A stretch of 64,000 bases of DNA from Heterobilharzia americana (GCA_944470555.2 OX104127.1:159563276-159627275); one strand, 5' to 3'. Counted from the first letter of the stretch, positions 10,234 to 22,395 are shown. Notes: a model not told the origin generated them from the sequence alone. Program-made: numbers and translations.

Positions 10234-10571
10234 AAATTATATCCTGTGAGGAAAACTAAACACTATATGGTGATGATAATAATAATAGAGCGGGTGATGA
10301 CATAGGCATTTATGATTATAATAACAACTGAAGTGCGAATGATAACAAATAGATTATGTAATATATGGAATGGTACATAGAGAGTATGTAACTCAGAAGG
10401 GGGTGAAAAAATTGTTGAAAATGGTAAATCAATTAAGTATTATGTAATGGCATTAGACAAATTGGACAAGATGTAGTCAATGTTTTCTAAAAGGATTAAG
10501 ACAATTTAAGTGGAACAACACCGGAAACTAGTTGAAGTGAAGGCGATTATAATAACAATAATAGTGATAAA
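10234..10571 (+). repeat. Left inverted repeat of GIY-YIG unit 1
   Basis: It begins AAATTATATCCTGTGAGG and ends AATAACAATAATAGTGATAA; the reverse complement appears at 11196-11510. It contains short AAT runs and no coding potential. Confidence 0.85.
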
Positions 10572-10631
10572 GGAAGGATACAAAGGTTAAATTAACAAAG
10601 TGGGAGGGGGAGCTAATGGGGTGGGAAAATG

Positions 10632-11192
10632 TTATGGCCATGATAAAGACAGTGACTGCACATACTTCTTTTGTACACATAGATCAGGTCTTAGTTCATG
10701 AATAGCTAAAGCCTCCACTGTTTTAAGGAGTTGAAAAAGAAGAGAACGTGGGAGGTTTGGGCGAATTTGATAAATAATTTCAAAGTCATTGTCTGGATTT
10801 GTTGTGTGATGGGAGTCAATCAAATGTTCTAGAATCGAACTTCTAACAGACTTTCTTTCACCTTTATAAAACCAAGCAGGAACATGTTCTTGTATACGTG
10901 TACAAAGCATTCTCTGGCTACGGCCGATGTACCTTGCTCCACAAGAGCAGGTGAACTGGTAGATGCACATAGAGGCGGCCAAACAAGGAAGCTTGTCTTT
11001 AACGCAGTTGGAGAATAGCTTGCGGCTGGTAAAAGTCAACTGAAGTCTTGCTGCGAAGAAAGTCCTATTGATTGATCTGGTAAGACGATCCTTCAGTGAA
11101 TCCGATGCTAGGTCTCCTTTAAACTCTAGGCTCATAAACGATCTTTTCTTTGAGACTGAGTGGATGACTGGTTTAGTGTTTCTTTCCCGCAT
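10632..11192 (-). CDS. GIY-YIG endonuclease-like protein (PLE type), 186 aa, intact
   Basis: The protein begins MRERNTKPVIHSVSKKRSFM. A linker of the kind found between PLE polymerase and nuclease follows (LEFKGDLASDSLKDRLTR, KDKLPCLAAS). The GIY-YIG core has CIYQFTCSCGARYIGRSQR at about residues 77-95, with the Cys pair typical of PLE nucleases, then TRIQEH, SSILEHLIDSHH, and the C-terminal HELRPDLCVQKKYVQSLSL near the stop. The family cuts DNA; here no polymerase is attached. The chosen Met is the only one that keeps the linker and lies at the inner edge of the inverted repeat. Copy 2 (51654-52214) differs at 8 residues. Confidence 0.8.
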   Translation of the reverse strand: MRERNTKPVIHSVSKKRSFMSLEFKGDLASDSLKDRLTRSINRTFFAARLQLTFTSRKLFSNCVKDKLPCLAASMCIYQFTCSCGARYIGRSQRMLCTRIQEHVPAWFYKGERKSVRSSILEHLIDSHHTTNPDNDFEIIYQIRPNLPRSLLFQLLKTVEALAIHELRPDLCVQKKYVQSLSLSWP

Positions 11193-11195
11193 ATT

Positions 11196-11510
11196 TTTAT
11201 CACTATTATTGTTATTATAATCGCCTTCACTTCAACTAGTTTCCGGTGTTGTTCCACTTAAATTGTCTTAATCTTTTAGAAAACATTGACTACATCTTGT
11301 CCAATTTGTCTAATGCCATTACATAATACTTAATTGATTTACCATTTTCAACAATTTTTTCACCCCATCTCGGTTTTATCCTCTCTATGCACCATTCCAT
11401 ATATTACATAATCTATTTGTTATCATTCCCACTTCAATTGTTATTATAATAATAAATGCCTATGTCATCACCATATAGTGTTTAGTTTTCCTCACAGGAT
11501 ATAATTTTTT
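11196..11510 (-). repeat. Right inverted repeat of GIY-YIG unit 1
   Basis: Reverse complement of the left arm. It lacks about 20 bp present in the left arm (the segment around the AAT run and GAGCGGGTGATGA). Its inner edge lies at the start codon of the ORF, so any promoter for the ORF must be in this arm. Confidence 0.83.
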
Positions 11511-11617
11511 TCCAAATACCATATATATACGATTGTATAACTTGAAATAAATTCGTTGAAAAGAGTCTCTTCGCTGAATATCTTGTTCTTAATGTTACAA
11601 TGGGAATTATTAAATTA

Positions 11618-12140
11618 TTGACTAAACACTGCAGTTTCAACACCGATTCCAGATATAAGGAAAATATTACTGCCAATCAAATCAAAGGATGAAAAAGGAG
11701 TTGAACTATATTTTTTTTAAAGTGAGACAAGTAGTTGTGTAATTTACCCTAGATTCGATAATCACTCTGGAACTACATAAAAATATTTCCTCATAGTGAT
11801 TTATATACTCTTCATAGTAAATAGACGCGATTTTAATGTGTTAAGTAAAGTTGGTTAACACAATGTACTTTTTCAACAGTATTTACGCAATCAGTCTGTT
11901 GAATACATAGTCATCAGGAATCCTCTGCTTAAGACAATAAAAGTAAGAATAAACACTGATTGATTACTGGAGGGTCAAATTATATTGAATTATATCCATC
12001 ATTTCAAGTAATATCCTATAGCCAGTTAACATCTATCTTAAAGCATCTCAATAGTGAGTCTCCTTATCTGGTGGCTACATTGCAAAGTGACCAGTTGAAT
12101 TTGATAAGCAATCAGGACTACACAACATGAGACTGATTGC
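11618..12140. other. Intron sequence, no element recognised
   Basis: AT-rich, without open frames or repeat matches that I can support. Confidence 0.4.
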
Positions 12141-12149
12141 TTCCTAGTG

Positions 12150-12375
12150 ACCAATCAATGTACCTCCTCTACTCATCCAGAAGGTCAGTCACGACAAGAA
12201 TAGTTCATTGGTAACATCTCCGACTGAAGTATTGAGTAATGCGGGTTCAAACCTTATACGGAGCATAAGCTCAGTTAAGAGTGCAGATACGCGTTGCTGA
12301 CAAGTGGACAAAAAAAAACACGAAGACTAGATCAAGTAGAACTTCCTATCGATTGCCTCAATCCAACAAACAAAT
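12150..12375 (+). mobile_element. SINE-C copy, decayed
   Basis: B-box-like GGGTTCAAACCTTA, then GAGTGCAGATACGCGTTG, a damaged ribozyme (CTGACAA, then A-rich loop, CACGAAGA) and the tail CTTCCTATCGATTGCCTC matching 6870-6900. The core has lost the G of CTGANGA and one A of GAAA. Confidence 0.6.
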
Positions 12376-12419
12376 AATATAAATAATGTATTTCGAGGTT
12401 AATGGAGACTTTGTTCTTA

Positions 12420-12600
12420 AGATAGTATTCATCATAGATTAACATCATTTGGAAAATCATTGAAAAACTGGGTGTACTGGACACCTGCTTCGTTTTAATA
12501 AAGGACTCCTTACCAGTATACACCTATGACCTTATCAATGGTCAAAATCAGGACTTTTAGGTTTCATAACAAAATACTTGCAGATCGATATCCCGAAGTT
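12420..12600 (-). mobile_element. SINE-B copy, minus, old
   Basis: ATTCATCATAGATTAACATC and GGACACCTGCTTCGTTTTAA correspond to the reversed tail and ribozyme region. The head is almost lost. It faces a plus-strand partial head at about 12600-12790. Confidence 0.5.
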
Positions 12601-12790
12601 TGAATCATTGGGTTCAACTAATTGGAAGTGAAACAGATGCCAAATGAAGATCTTGGTGGATAGTTGCATTATATAGCAAATTGACAGAAGCAGGAAACTC
12701 TGGGCCATTGGACTTTGATCAAGAAGCTGAATGGTAAACATGTTCGCCGTGAAACCCGAAATTAAAATTTGATAAACCAGATGACTTTAA
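12600..12790 (+). mobile_element. SINE-B head fragment
   Basis: GGAAACTCTGGGCCATTGG, AAGCTGAATGGTAAACATG and TTCGCCGTGAAACCCGAA match the 5' and tRNA-like part of SINE-B. It stops before the ribozyme. Confidence 0.5.
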
Positions 12791-13125
12791 AGATCACCCT
12801 GACAACTGCTAAGATAACCAATTAAGCATTTTCATCTTTTGAAATACTATCATCGTAGACGAAATGCTGAAATCTGATTGATTGTTTCAGCAGTCGCCAG
12901 AGTCACCTTTAAAGTCACTCTACTACTAAACAAGTCAAAATGTTATCCTACCTACTGAGGAAACAACTAATAAGACTTCTCTATTTCAGTTAGAAAATTA
13001 ATTTCTTCCATTTGATAAAGAAATCTATTTGGTTATTTCACTAGCTACTAAATTACTCACATGGCATACAGATGGTTAAGTAGTCTATAAGTAACTATAT
13101 GAATATGGTTTTCAGTAAAGTTTTT

Positions 13126-13150
13126 CTCTTCTCTCTCTCTCTCTCTCTCT
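13126..13150 (+). repeat. (CT)n dinucleotide run
   Basis: About 12 CT units, nearly uninterrupted. No element around it is recognised. Confidence 0.8.
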
Positions 13151-13885
13151 ACGGTTGTATAGAATATGTTTAGGTAAATTTATTCAATTTAGGCAAGAAT
13201 GACTGATTTCTACACTGAAAACTGTAGTATTATACCAAAACACTGAACATATGTCATAGGCTGGAATCAATTCGATGTACGCATAACTATCTACTTCAAA
13301 GAGAAAATGTTTCCAATGTAATCGAATACACTATACTTCAAGAATCATTCAAGATACACTTTCTAGAAAGAGATTGAAGGTGTGGGAACTAAGAAGTGTA
13401 AGAGGAACTTACTAATCATCAGATATATGAAGTGTATTCGCATAGCAACTATTCGTTACGAGTATTGTCACTATTGAATGGATCGAAATAAATCGAAAGT
13501 ATTTTATCATCCAAAAAATTAAGTACCGAACCCAGAAGTAGATATATATTTATTAAGATTGGTATTGTGTCCTATAGGTTTCTTTCTCCTTACAACGACG
13601 TCTGAAAAGTTCTCTGAAAATTGCTTATTACAATCGAAATATGTTTTCACTATAATCCTATTAGTATAAACATTGTAATGAGATTTATTGGTGAAATAGA
13701 CAAAAAAAATCGTTAGTGAATCAGCCTGACAAGTATGTGACCAAGGCAGACTATTATAATTCTTCCCTACAACTGTTGCGATTCTCTGTCACATTTTACT
13801 AATCCCTTAATCCGAAAAAAAAGGTAAATAGATTCAGGATACAATTCGAAAAAGCAAGATAAGCCCTCATTAACCCAAAATCAGT
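13151..13885. other. Intron sequence, no element recognised
   Basis: AT-rich, no open frame or family match. Confidence 0.4.
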
Positions 13886-13889
13886 GTTG

Positions 13890-14440
13890 AGATCTACTCC
13901 ACTCCACTACACTGCACTCAGCATAAAGTGTGAACAACATTCGGATTTTCAACACTAATGTCAGTCAAGTCAGTCGTTCTATGTGATAGCACGTTATGAA
14001 ATGCATTTCCAACAAACCCCAAACATACATGAACAGCTACCGCCCACACTAACAGCATAATGAATATCAGATCAAAAGCCCAGAAAGAATAAGCAACAAG
14101 GTAGTGTGGCATGGCAACAAACTAACCAAGAACCTATCGCTCAACAAATATGCAGGAGAAAGTGGAGATGGAGATGGATTGGGCATGCACCGAGAAGACC
14201 GTTTGGGGACATCATGCGCCAGGCGAGGTCGTTGAGTGGAACAAAAGTGAGAAACGACTAGTTGGGCGTGTGAGTGTGACATAGAGGAGATGATGTGAGG
14301 AAGAAATGAAAGCATATGGGCAGTGGTGTAGCTAGGTTAAAAAAGAAGACCGGATAGAAGAGAGTGAAATGATTCGGTGCTACTGAAGCCAAATGTTCCA
14401 CTAGGAACCCAAAAGACAAATAATAATAATCATGAAACCT
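13890..14440 (+). mobile_element. RTE-A copy 3, 3' end only
   Basis: It starts at CACTCAGCATAAAGTGTG and runs through the seed site (TGTGGCATGGCAACAAAC), GATTGGGCATGCACCGAGAA and the end CCACTAGGAACCC with an AAT tail. It is nearly the same sequence as the 3' 500 bp of copy 2 in opposite orientation, sharing TGGCATGGCAACAAACTAAC and the unusual doublet GGAGATGGAGATGG. Confidence 0.8.
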
Positions 14441-14998
14441 ATCAAATGCTTAGACGAATTCATATATTTCTCACCTTTACATACACATATCATATGCTGA
14501 ATGTAGTTATCTGTTCGCTGATGGATAAGCAAATCTGTACATATTCAGTAATGCCTATTTCGAAAAAGACTAATACACAAATGAATCTGATTTCATCTTC
14601 ATCATATAGTGTATCATGCCTAACTAAATTTCTTTGGACCTTTAGTACATCCACAGAATAATTAATAAACATATTGAAGTGTGTATAAGAATCACTTTTT
14701 ATAAACAAAATGTGTCGATCTCAATCAGTAGGTTATGATAATTAACTCATTGTTGATTGTCCATTATTTTTCTCTTGTATAAACGTAGATGTTGATATTA
14801 TGTTAATGTGAACCGTTAATCTTTGCATATATGAGTGTGCGCACAAGCATGTATCATCTGTGTACACTGCAGAAACAATATTTAGGTGTATAGATAAGTT
14901 TATATATACCTAATTTCAATATTCGTGTAATTTTTAACTAGTATATTGGATGACAAAACATGCCCATTGATTCAAAGCGAAAAAGAAAGAACCTAGTG
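14441..14998. other. Intron sequence, no element recognised
   Basis: AT-rich. Open frames of 60-95 codons on both strands have no family features. Confidence 0.4.
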
Positions 14999-14999
14999 A

Positions 15000-15458
15000 A
15001 GAAACGTTTCTTTCTCAACAATATCACTTTCTAATACTCTACAATAATCGTATTTATATACATATCAATAACGGTCTATAACAGTCTATTAGTAAACAAT
15101 AGGATATAATTCCATCATTAAGCCACCTAGTGAGTTATAAAAGATGAACTGAAATCAAGATTGGAGAGTACTTGCGTAATACTCTTCTCCATAGTGCAAA
15201 TAACGAGGAAGTCGAGGAGTTTGACAAGATGAAAAGTGTTGGTAGATGAGAAGAAATGTGAATATTCAATGTTCACTTGATAGTTGGATAGATAGATAGA
15301 TGTAAAGAAGGTGAAGAATGAGACAAGCATCATAATGAAGGTGATAATAATAAACGAGGTAATTATGAATGAAATCGAAGGAAGATTATGAAAGTGTTTA
15401 GACTATGATAAGATAAGAGATTGAACATACTCCTTTTGCACGCAGAGATGAGGTTCCG
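15000..15458 (+). repeat. Left inverted repeat of GIY-YIG unit 3
   Basis: About 459 bp, including GCCACCTAGTGAGTTATAAA and GCACGCAGAGATGAGGTTCC. The mirror is at 15755-16215. Confidence 0.85.
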
Positions 15459-15735
15459 ATTGATGAATTGCTAGTGCATGTAGTGTGTACAACTGTCGAA
15501 TGTGTACTCTTTTTCAACTATTTCATCTGACACGATAAATGACACTGAAGAAGGAATCTGATGGAGTGGTATATGTCGAGAGTTGATTAAATGTTCAACA
15601 ATTGAAGTGTGAACTGATTTACATTCTCACAATGACCATCATACAGGACAGGGGTTAGAGATACGTTTGGAGAGTGTGCACTTTGTGCTCCATAGGACGA
15701 ACTAAATTTGTAGATATACATTAAGGTGGAGCTAG
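15415..15735 (-). pseudogene. Degenerate GIY-YIG endonuclease
   Basis: The minus-strand translation shows MYIYKFSSSYGA (compare IYQFTCSCGARYIG), then further on IEHLINSRHI-like wording after frame repair, then a CVQKEYVQSL-like end. There are several frameshifts and stops, and the YIG triad is damaged. Confidence 0.55.
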
Positions 15736-15754
15736 TTATATAGGTTTCATAAAG

Positions 15755-16215
15755 CGGAACCTCATCTCTGCGTGCAAAAGGAGTATGTTCAATCTCTTAT
15801 CTTACCATAGTCTAAACACTTTCATAATCTTCCTTCGATTTCATTCATAATTACCTAGTTTATTATTATCACCTTCATTATGATGCTTGTCTCATTCTTC
15901 ACCTTCTTTACATCTATCTATCCATCCAACTATCAAGTGAACATTGAATGTTTGCATTTCTTCTCATCTACCAACACTTTTCATCTTGTCAAACTCCTCG
16001 ACTTCCTCGTTATTTGCACTGTAGAGAAGAGTATTACGCAAGTACTTTCCAATCTTGATTTTAGTTCATCTTTTATAACTCACTAGGTGGCTTAATGATA
16101 GAATTATACCCTATTGTTTACTAATAGACTGTTATAGACCGTTATTGATATGTATATAAATACGATTATTGTAGAGTATCAGGAAGTGATATTGTTGAGA
16201 AAGAAACTTTTCTTC
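15755..16215 (-). repeat. Right inverted repeat of GIY-YIG unit 3
   Basis: About 461 bp, with only scattered substitutions relative to the left arm. Open frames of 68 codons on both arms are mirror images and are not genes. Confidence 0.85.
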
Positions 16216-16259
16216 ACTGAATCATCTTTTCTCAACAAACGACTACCGTTAAACCGCTA

Positions 16260-16420
16260 ACTTACTTATTGGTACTCGTCAATTGGGAGTATTTACAACC
16301 TGAATGGAATTGATGTCCTGCCTTAGATTCCATTCTGAATAAGCCAGTATTATAGTCACTGATGCTACTACTGACCTCTTAATTGTACAGCAGATTAGTA
16401 ACATGGATTAATGCATTTGC
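16260..16420 (-). mobile_element. Possible SINE-C fragment
   Basis: TGGTACTCGTCAATTGGG and GGAATTGATGTCCTGCC resemble the minus arm at 6660-6730. The likeness is short and imperfect. Confidence 0.35.
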
Positions 16421-16786
16421 TAGTAAACGATTTAATAATATGTGAGCTTTTGAGGTCACTGAAGCATCTTAAGATAAAAGTATCAAGTTTACAGTTGTAG
16501 GATACCTTTATGGAACTACTACTGTGCTATGCTGAACAGTATTTTTTCGCAATTCAACGTGTTATCTGCACTTTGATGTTGTATAGTCAATTTGTAAGCG
16601 AAAATGTAACAACAAACTGGTAATATCATAAAACTCTTTCTGTATACAAATTCAAATAAATCGACAACAACAGAATTGTATAAATCTATTTTATTTCAAG
16701 ATTTCTCATTAGCTCATTACAATGCAAAGTAATTCTAGCATCCATTTAGGAAAATTTTTGTATATTTGAGAATCAACTCCATGTTG

Positions 16787-16915
16787 ATATTCATCATGAA
16801 GTGAAATAAGTTGGAAAATCATTGAAAAGATGAGAGAATTAGACAACAATGGTGTCCCAGTATTGAACTACTAAGCAGTACGCACCTATGACTCCGCTGG
16901 GGTTCGAAGACCTTG
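16787..16915 (-). mobile_element. SINE-B fragment, minus
   Basis: ATATTCATCATGAAGTG, GGAAAATCATTGAAAAG and ACTAAGCAGTACGCACC correspond to the reversed tail and ribozyme. The catalytic core is lost. It forms an inverted pair with 16930-17160. Confidence 0.5.
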
Positions 16916-16929
16916 GATGTTAATCATGC

Positions 16930-17160
16930 TATGTTGCGAATTGACAGAAGTATGAAGTTGCGAATCATTGAACTCCGATCCAATGGGTTAAATGGTTAAT
17001 AGGCTGACCATGGAACTTGAAAGTCCTGAGTTAGACCTATAGCGAAGTGATGAATGTGTACTGGTGAGAAGTTCTATACTGAAACAATAAAGCTGTCCAA
17101 TGCTTTCAGGTTTTCAGTGGTTCTCCAACTGATTCTAATCCATGATCAATACTACGTTGA
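16930..17160 (+). mobile_element. SINE-B copy, old
   Basis: GAATTGACAGAAGTATGAAG, then GGGTTAAATGGTTAATAGG (A-box area), TGAAAGTCCTGAGTTAGACC (B-box area) and GCTGTCCAATGCTTTCAGG. The ribozyme is reduced to GTGAGAAGTTC and ACAATAAAGC. Confidence 0.55.
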
Positions 17161-17334
17161 AAATAAATGCTTATGAACCTCAAAATAAATACAATATATA
17201 CGAAAGGATTGGACGAATATTCTAGAGTGAAAGTTGGATAAGAGGGGGAGACAGATGTAATCAACATATTAAGACAGATGGTATAGCAATATGATCTCCA
17301 GTATCACCAATAGTAGTTAATTTGTTCATACATT

Positions 17335-18175
17335 TCTTAGAGACAAGTGATATTGCAAATTTTTAAAAACACCTCCAAGAATTTGGTTAAAGTACGTAGA
17401 CGATACGTTTGTCATCATTCTGACAGATATCTCGATTATCAGTCTACACATCCTTTGACTACTAAAGTAACTGTCGTACGGAATCTGATTAGCAGGGCTA
17501 ACCGTCTTGTTACACTGGAAGAGGACAAAGCAGAAGAGTTAAAGTTAGTTTACTGCACACTCGAAGCAAACAATTATCCCACAGGTTTCGTTAGACGTAT
17601 TATAAAAAATGAAATTAAGGATGTGCCGAAACTCTCTCCGAAGAATTGGACAAGCACGGTCATAATCCTATACCGAAAGGAGACTTCAGAAGAAATAAGA
17701 AGGATTCTCAACAAACGCGACATAAGAGTTTACTTTCTTGTAGCAAATACCCTACATTCTAACCTAATGAAAATTTAAGATGTAGTACCTAAAGAAAATT
17801 AACAGAACTGCGTCTATCAAGTCAAATGCGGTGATTGTACTGAAGTATACGTAGAGGAAACAGCCAGGCAGGTGAATGTGAGAGTTGATGAGCATAAACT
17901 ATGCTTAAAGCAGATCCCAAAAACCTCAACAGAGGTTAAGAAACCAGAAAACAAGTCCGTGAAAGCGCTACACTTCATAGAAATAGGACACAAAATTGAC
18001 TTTGACAGAACTAAGGTTCTACAAAAAGGTTCCGGGTCATACCAAAAAGGCTGACAGCCAAAGCCCTACATATATGAGCGAATCCAGACAGTTTGAACAG
18101 ACGAAATGGAGTACAGTTAGCTGACGCCTCTTGGGAATTACTAATTAGTAAGCAGAAAGAGTGACTCAAAACATT
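17335..18175 (+). mobile_element. Penelope-like element fragment, family 2
   Basis: It starts near the palm end, where VRRRYVCHH is a frameshifted YVDD area. The thumb follows (LISRANRLVTLEEDKAEEL, NYPTGFVRRIIKNE). Then come the linker and a GIY-YIG core, VYQVKCGDCTEVYVEETARQ, in which YIGET has become YVEET, and HFIEIGHKIDFDRTKVLQKG. It matches the minus-strand copy at 47395-48110. Stops after LMKI and later show it is dead. Confidence 0.78.
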
Positions 18176-18439
18176 TACCGTCAACACTAGTCTCAGCCTC
18201 ATTATTTCTGCACTATCAACAACAACACAACCTGGACTGATTTGGTTCATTATTACTATCATCACCATCACTCATTTCCACTATATTCCGGTAAATCAAT
18301 TGGAAGATAATCCGCTAAACACTATTCACCATTTTATTCTAATTGAAATTGTATACACATCCACCTAATCCTTTTCAATTTGTACTTATCAAATTACCGA
18401 ATGGTTATAATGTCACCAGTATCCTTTTTGTCTGATATT

Positions 18440-18625
18440 TACGATCAAGACGAACATGCTGGCCACGGAACCTGAAGGTCATGGGTTCGAGTCCTGGCTG
18501 GCGGGGTCGTGGGTGCGCACTGCTAAGGAGTCCTTTACTAGGATGAAACAGCTGTCTAGTGCTCCCAGATTTCCATTGTTCCTCTAACTGACATCAGCCT
18601 ACAATGAATAATAACTTGAAATGTT
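18440..18625 (+). mobile_element. SINE-B copy
   Basis: The head lies around 18450-18510 with B box GGGTTCGAGTCCTGG. The ribozyme has core CTAAGGA (G lost) and GATGAAAC, with a good stem I (GCACTG against TAGTGC). It ends CAGCCTACAATGAATAATAA. Confidence 0.7.
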
Positions 18626-18779
18626 CCAAAATCCCCACAACTCCCTCAAAACATGTATGAATCGATAATGATATGTAAAAGAACGCTTTTATTATGATAG
18701 GTGGATACTGATGACTGTTTCATCCTAAGCACATAAGTTCAGATCTAATCGTTTAATAGCTACTGTTTCAATGAAAAAC

Positions 18780-19390
18780 AGTAAGTTGGAATTCGCCTGT
18801 CTATTAATTATTTTCAACGATTTTTGGATATCAACGTGACAAGCAATAGAGATGTTGAAGAATTTTTCACCTTTCAGTGATAAATTCTATGGAACATGGT
18901 TCAGACATACGGCCATAAAGCCTTTTTTCAGTTCGTTCAATGTATGTTCTTTGTTACATAAATGTCGAATGATAAATCCACTTGAAGATAACTAGTCAAA
19001 TTTTCATTGTCTCAGTGAACAATTGTTGAGTAGACTTAACGAATATGAAGGATGTTACAGGTTATTGTTAATAGGGAATATATCATCAACATATCCTCTG
19101 TAGAATGTTATCTTATCGGCTGGATAATAACATACTCATACGCTCAAGGTACCCCATGAAGATATCAACCAGTATGGTATCCAAGAGACAACCTATCTCA
19201 ACTCTATCGACTTGACGGAGTTAATCAAAGAGTGTTTGAATTCTTCTTTGGTTATACGCAAAAGAATAGAATGCTGATATATAATCTCTACACTTTCGTC
19301 TAAGGGTATTCTTGAAAGTGACGAAGATACACTTTTTTTTAAAACCCATGAATTTATCAGTGTTGTTGAAACCTTTCAGTTTTTAAGCAA
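18780..19390 (-). pseudogene. PLE reverse transcriptase palm/thumb fragment
   Basis: The minus-strand reading gives VDIFMGYLE at about 19160 (the usual LADIFMGYLE of PLE palms) and FYRGYVDDIFPI at about 19080-19115, the catalytic YVDD. Further on it reads LSSSGFIIRHLCNKEHT. Frameshifts separate these blocks. It lies 600 bp from the family 2 fragment on the opposite strand. Confidence 0.68.
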
Positions 19391-19784
19391 ATCCGTCTAA
19401 TTTTTCTATATACTGACAAAATTATTATTAACCCTTACATATTTATTTACCCAATTTGCATACTTTCAGGTACGCCACAGCAACCAATATTATTCTTTGC
19501 TTCAGGTCTATAATTTCCAATCAAATTGACTCAAGTATCCAAACATTAATATAAATTAAGGCTTAAAGTTTTTTAGGTTGTCAACAGCTGATGAGATATA
19601 TCGAAATGAAATCGCAAAACTGTTATTCTCGTTCTATATAAGTAAAGTATGCTGAGAAAACTGGCTAATAATCTCGAATTGAAACAATCCTTCAACTTAT
19701 ATTCAACTCATATCAAAATTAACTGTAAATTTAGCATTTATGAAAAAACTCGTAAGATACCTTGAAATTATGGTCATTTACTTG

Positions 19785-20015
19785 GTTGTGACTAGGAGAG
19801 GAATCCAGGCTGACTGTTTCATCTTGGGTGTACTTATATCCCACTGAAACTTGAACCTCATACCCATTGCTTCAAACGCTGAGGTGTTATCTGCTAGGCA
19901 GCTGAGGCCCAATAGCCACCTCTAGTACAACGGGTATAAATAATTACTATTTACTGATATACTTGTAATTCCTCATTGTCTTATTGGATCGAATTGTTCA
20001 ACCGCTATTGGCATA
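19785..20015 (-). mobile_element. Sm-alpha-like SINE-A, minus, old
   Basis: The reverse-complement order is kept: GGAATCCAGGCTG, the ribozyme area ending TTTCATCTTGG, then TATCCCACTGAAACTTGAAC and a tRNA-like head with GCTTCAAACGCTGAGGTGTT. The core is decayed. Confidence 0.55.
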
Positions 20016-20069
20016 TGGGGTCGTATGCAGACGACTCGATATTGCCTGAATATTAATTATGATAATTTA

Positions 20070-20190
20070 TTTGGTTGTGACTAGTAGAGGAATACAAGAC
20101 GAGTGTTTCATCGTATTCAAGACTAGTCAGTTGGATGTACCTACACCCCAGTAAAACAATAGAGAATTATAAGCATATCAATAAATAATA
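20070..20190 (-). mobile_element. Sm-alpha-like SINE-A fragment, minus
   Basis: GACTAGTAGAGGAATACAAG, ACTAGTCAGTTGGATGTACC and TACACCCCAGTAAAAC match the ribozyme end and centre of SINE-A. The read-through ribozyme is broken. Confidence 0.5.
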
Positions 20191-20287
20191 ATACCTTGAA
20201 ACTATCTGAAAAAAACAAAAATAAGAATCAATAATAAACACGTTTTTCCAACAAAGAAAGTATTTTACAAAAGAAATTTGACATTAC

Positions 20288-20471
20288 CTTCATAAATTGA
20301 TCGACGTTCAGCTTCAGTTAACTGGTCAACTTTGTTGAAATCTTGGTAAGTTTTACGAGGAGGATGAATAGATGAATTATCAATACAATTATTACGATAG
20401 TATTCTGTAGAATGAATTACTTGACCTTCATACAATGCAAGACGTTCCATTAGTTTATGTATTTCAGTTTG
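20288..20471 (-). CDS. Coiled-coil gene exon 8 of those seen
   Basis: The acceptor is GAAAATAG and the donor is GTAATG. The exon is 184 nt, phase 0 to phase 1. The peptide begins QTEIHKLMERLALYEGQVIH, then a polar linker with SSIHPPRKTYQDFNKVDQ, then LTEAERRSIYE. Proline and aromatic residues mark the end of the continuous coiled coil. Confidence 0.83.
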
Positions 20472-20599
20472 CTATTTTCAACATATTTCATAAAAATCTT
20501 ACCATTAATATTATGTAACGTAAAGAAAAAAAAGGTGATTTTTACAAAAATAAGGAGAATCTTTGTTTATCAACTAGAAATGCAGGATATCATTGATAA

Positions 20600-21935
<1,336 letters not shown>

Positions 21936-22154
21936 TAATAAGTTCTATTCAGTTTATATTCTTTATAATGAAAAATAACTAAAAACCTTTCACTGTTATT
22001 TCCTCGTGTCGCTAACCGCTACGTTCGCCTATTAAGAGACTCGGTAATAAAGTAGATGCAGTCAAATTTTCAGTCTTCCTTATTTCTATAAATAGGAAAC
22101 TATTTGAAATTTTTAACACATATTTTTCATTTAAAGATAAATAGGAATTTTTAT

Positions 22155-22395
22155 TTTAGAGGTAGTATTCATCATGGACTGACATCAGTTGGGAAACCAT
22201 TGAAAATTTGAGAGCACTGGATGCCAAATGAAGACCTCGGGTGAAAGTCACATTATATCATGAATTGACACAAGTTGGAAACTGTGAACCACTGAAAACT
22301 GATCCAGTGGTTGAATGGTTAACGCGTTCCCCGTGAGACCTGAAGGTCCTGAGTTCGAACCATAACCGGGTTGTGGTTGCATACTGCTTAGAAGT
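22155..22395 (+). mobile_element. SINE-B copy with rearranged 5' part
   Basis: A short minus tail piece (ATTCATCATGGACTGACATC) leads into the plus copy: GAATTGACACAAGTTGG, the head with GAATGGTTAACGCGTT and GAGTTCGAACCATA. It breaks off at the ribozyme (CTGCTTAGAAGTCAC). Confidence 0.68.

Larger units (their letters stand above)
10234..11617 (-). mobile_element. GIY-YIG unit with long inverted repeats, copy 1
   Basis: The left arm (10234-10571) is the reverse complement of the right arm (about 11196-11510), with small indels. Between them lies one intact minus-strand ORF (10632-11192) and about 55 bp of 3' sequence. On the right, the sequence continues to about 11617 and matches, in reverse complement, the outer left flank of copy 2 at 51143-51190. 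No reverse transcriptase is present. PLE terminal repeats in inverted orientation are known, so a PLE derivative is the most likely origin; a mobile unit of its own is possible. Confidence 0.78.
15000..16215 (-). mobile_element. GIY-YIG unit with long inverted repeats, copy 3 (diverged)
   Basis: Two arms of about 460 bp (15000-15458 and 15755-16215) are reverse complements at high identity, including the outer ends AAACGTTTCTTTCTCAACAA and its mirror. The 296-bp centre holds a degenerate minus-strand GIY-YIG region. The arms also contain the last ORF codons (CVQKEYVQSL-like), so the right arm looks like an inverted second copy of the element's 3' end. The sequence differs from copies 1 and 2, but the plan is the same. 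Confidence 0.75.

Noticed and set aside
15127..16086. A pair of similar 68-codon open frames at 15127-15333 and 15880-16086
   Set aside because: They are the same sequence read in the two arms of an inverted repeat, with no family features.
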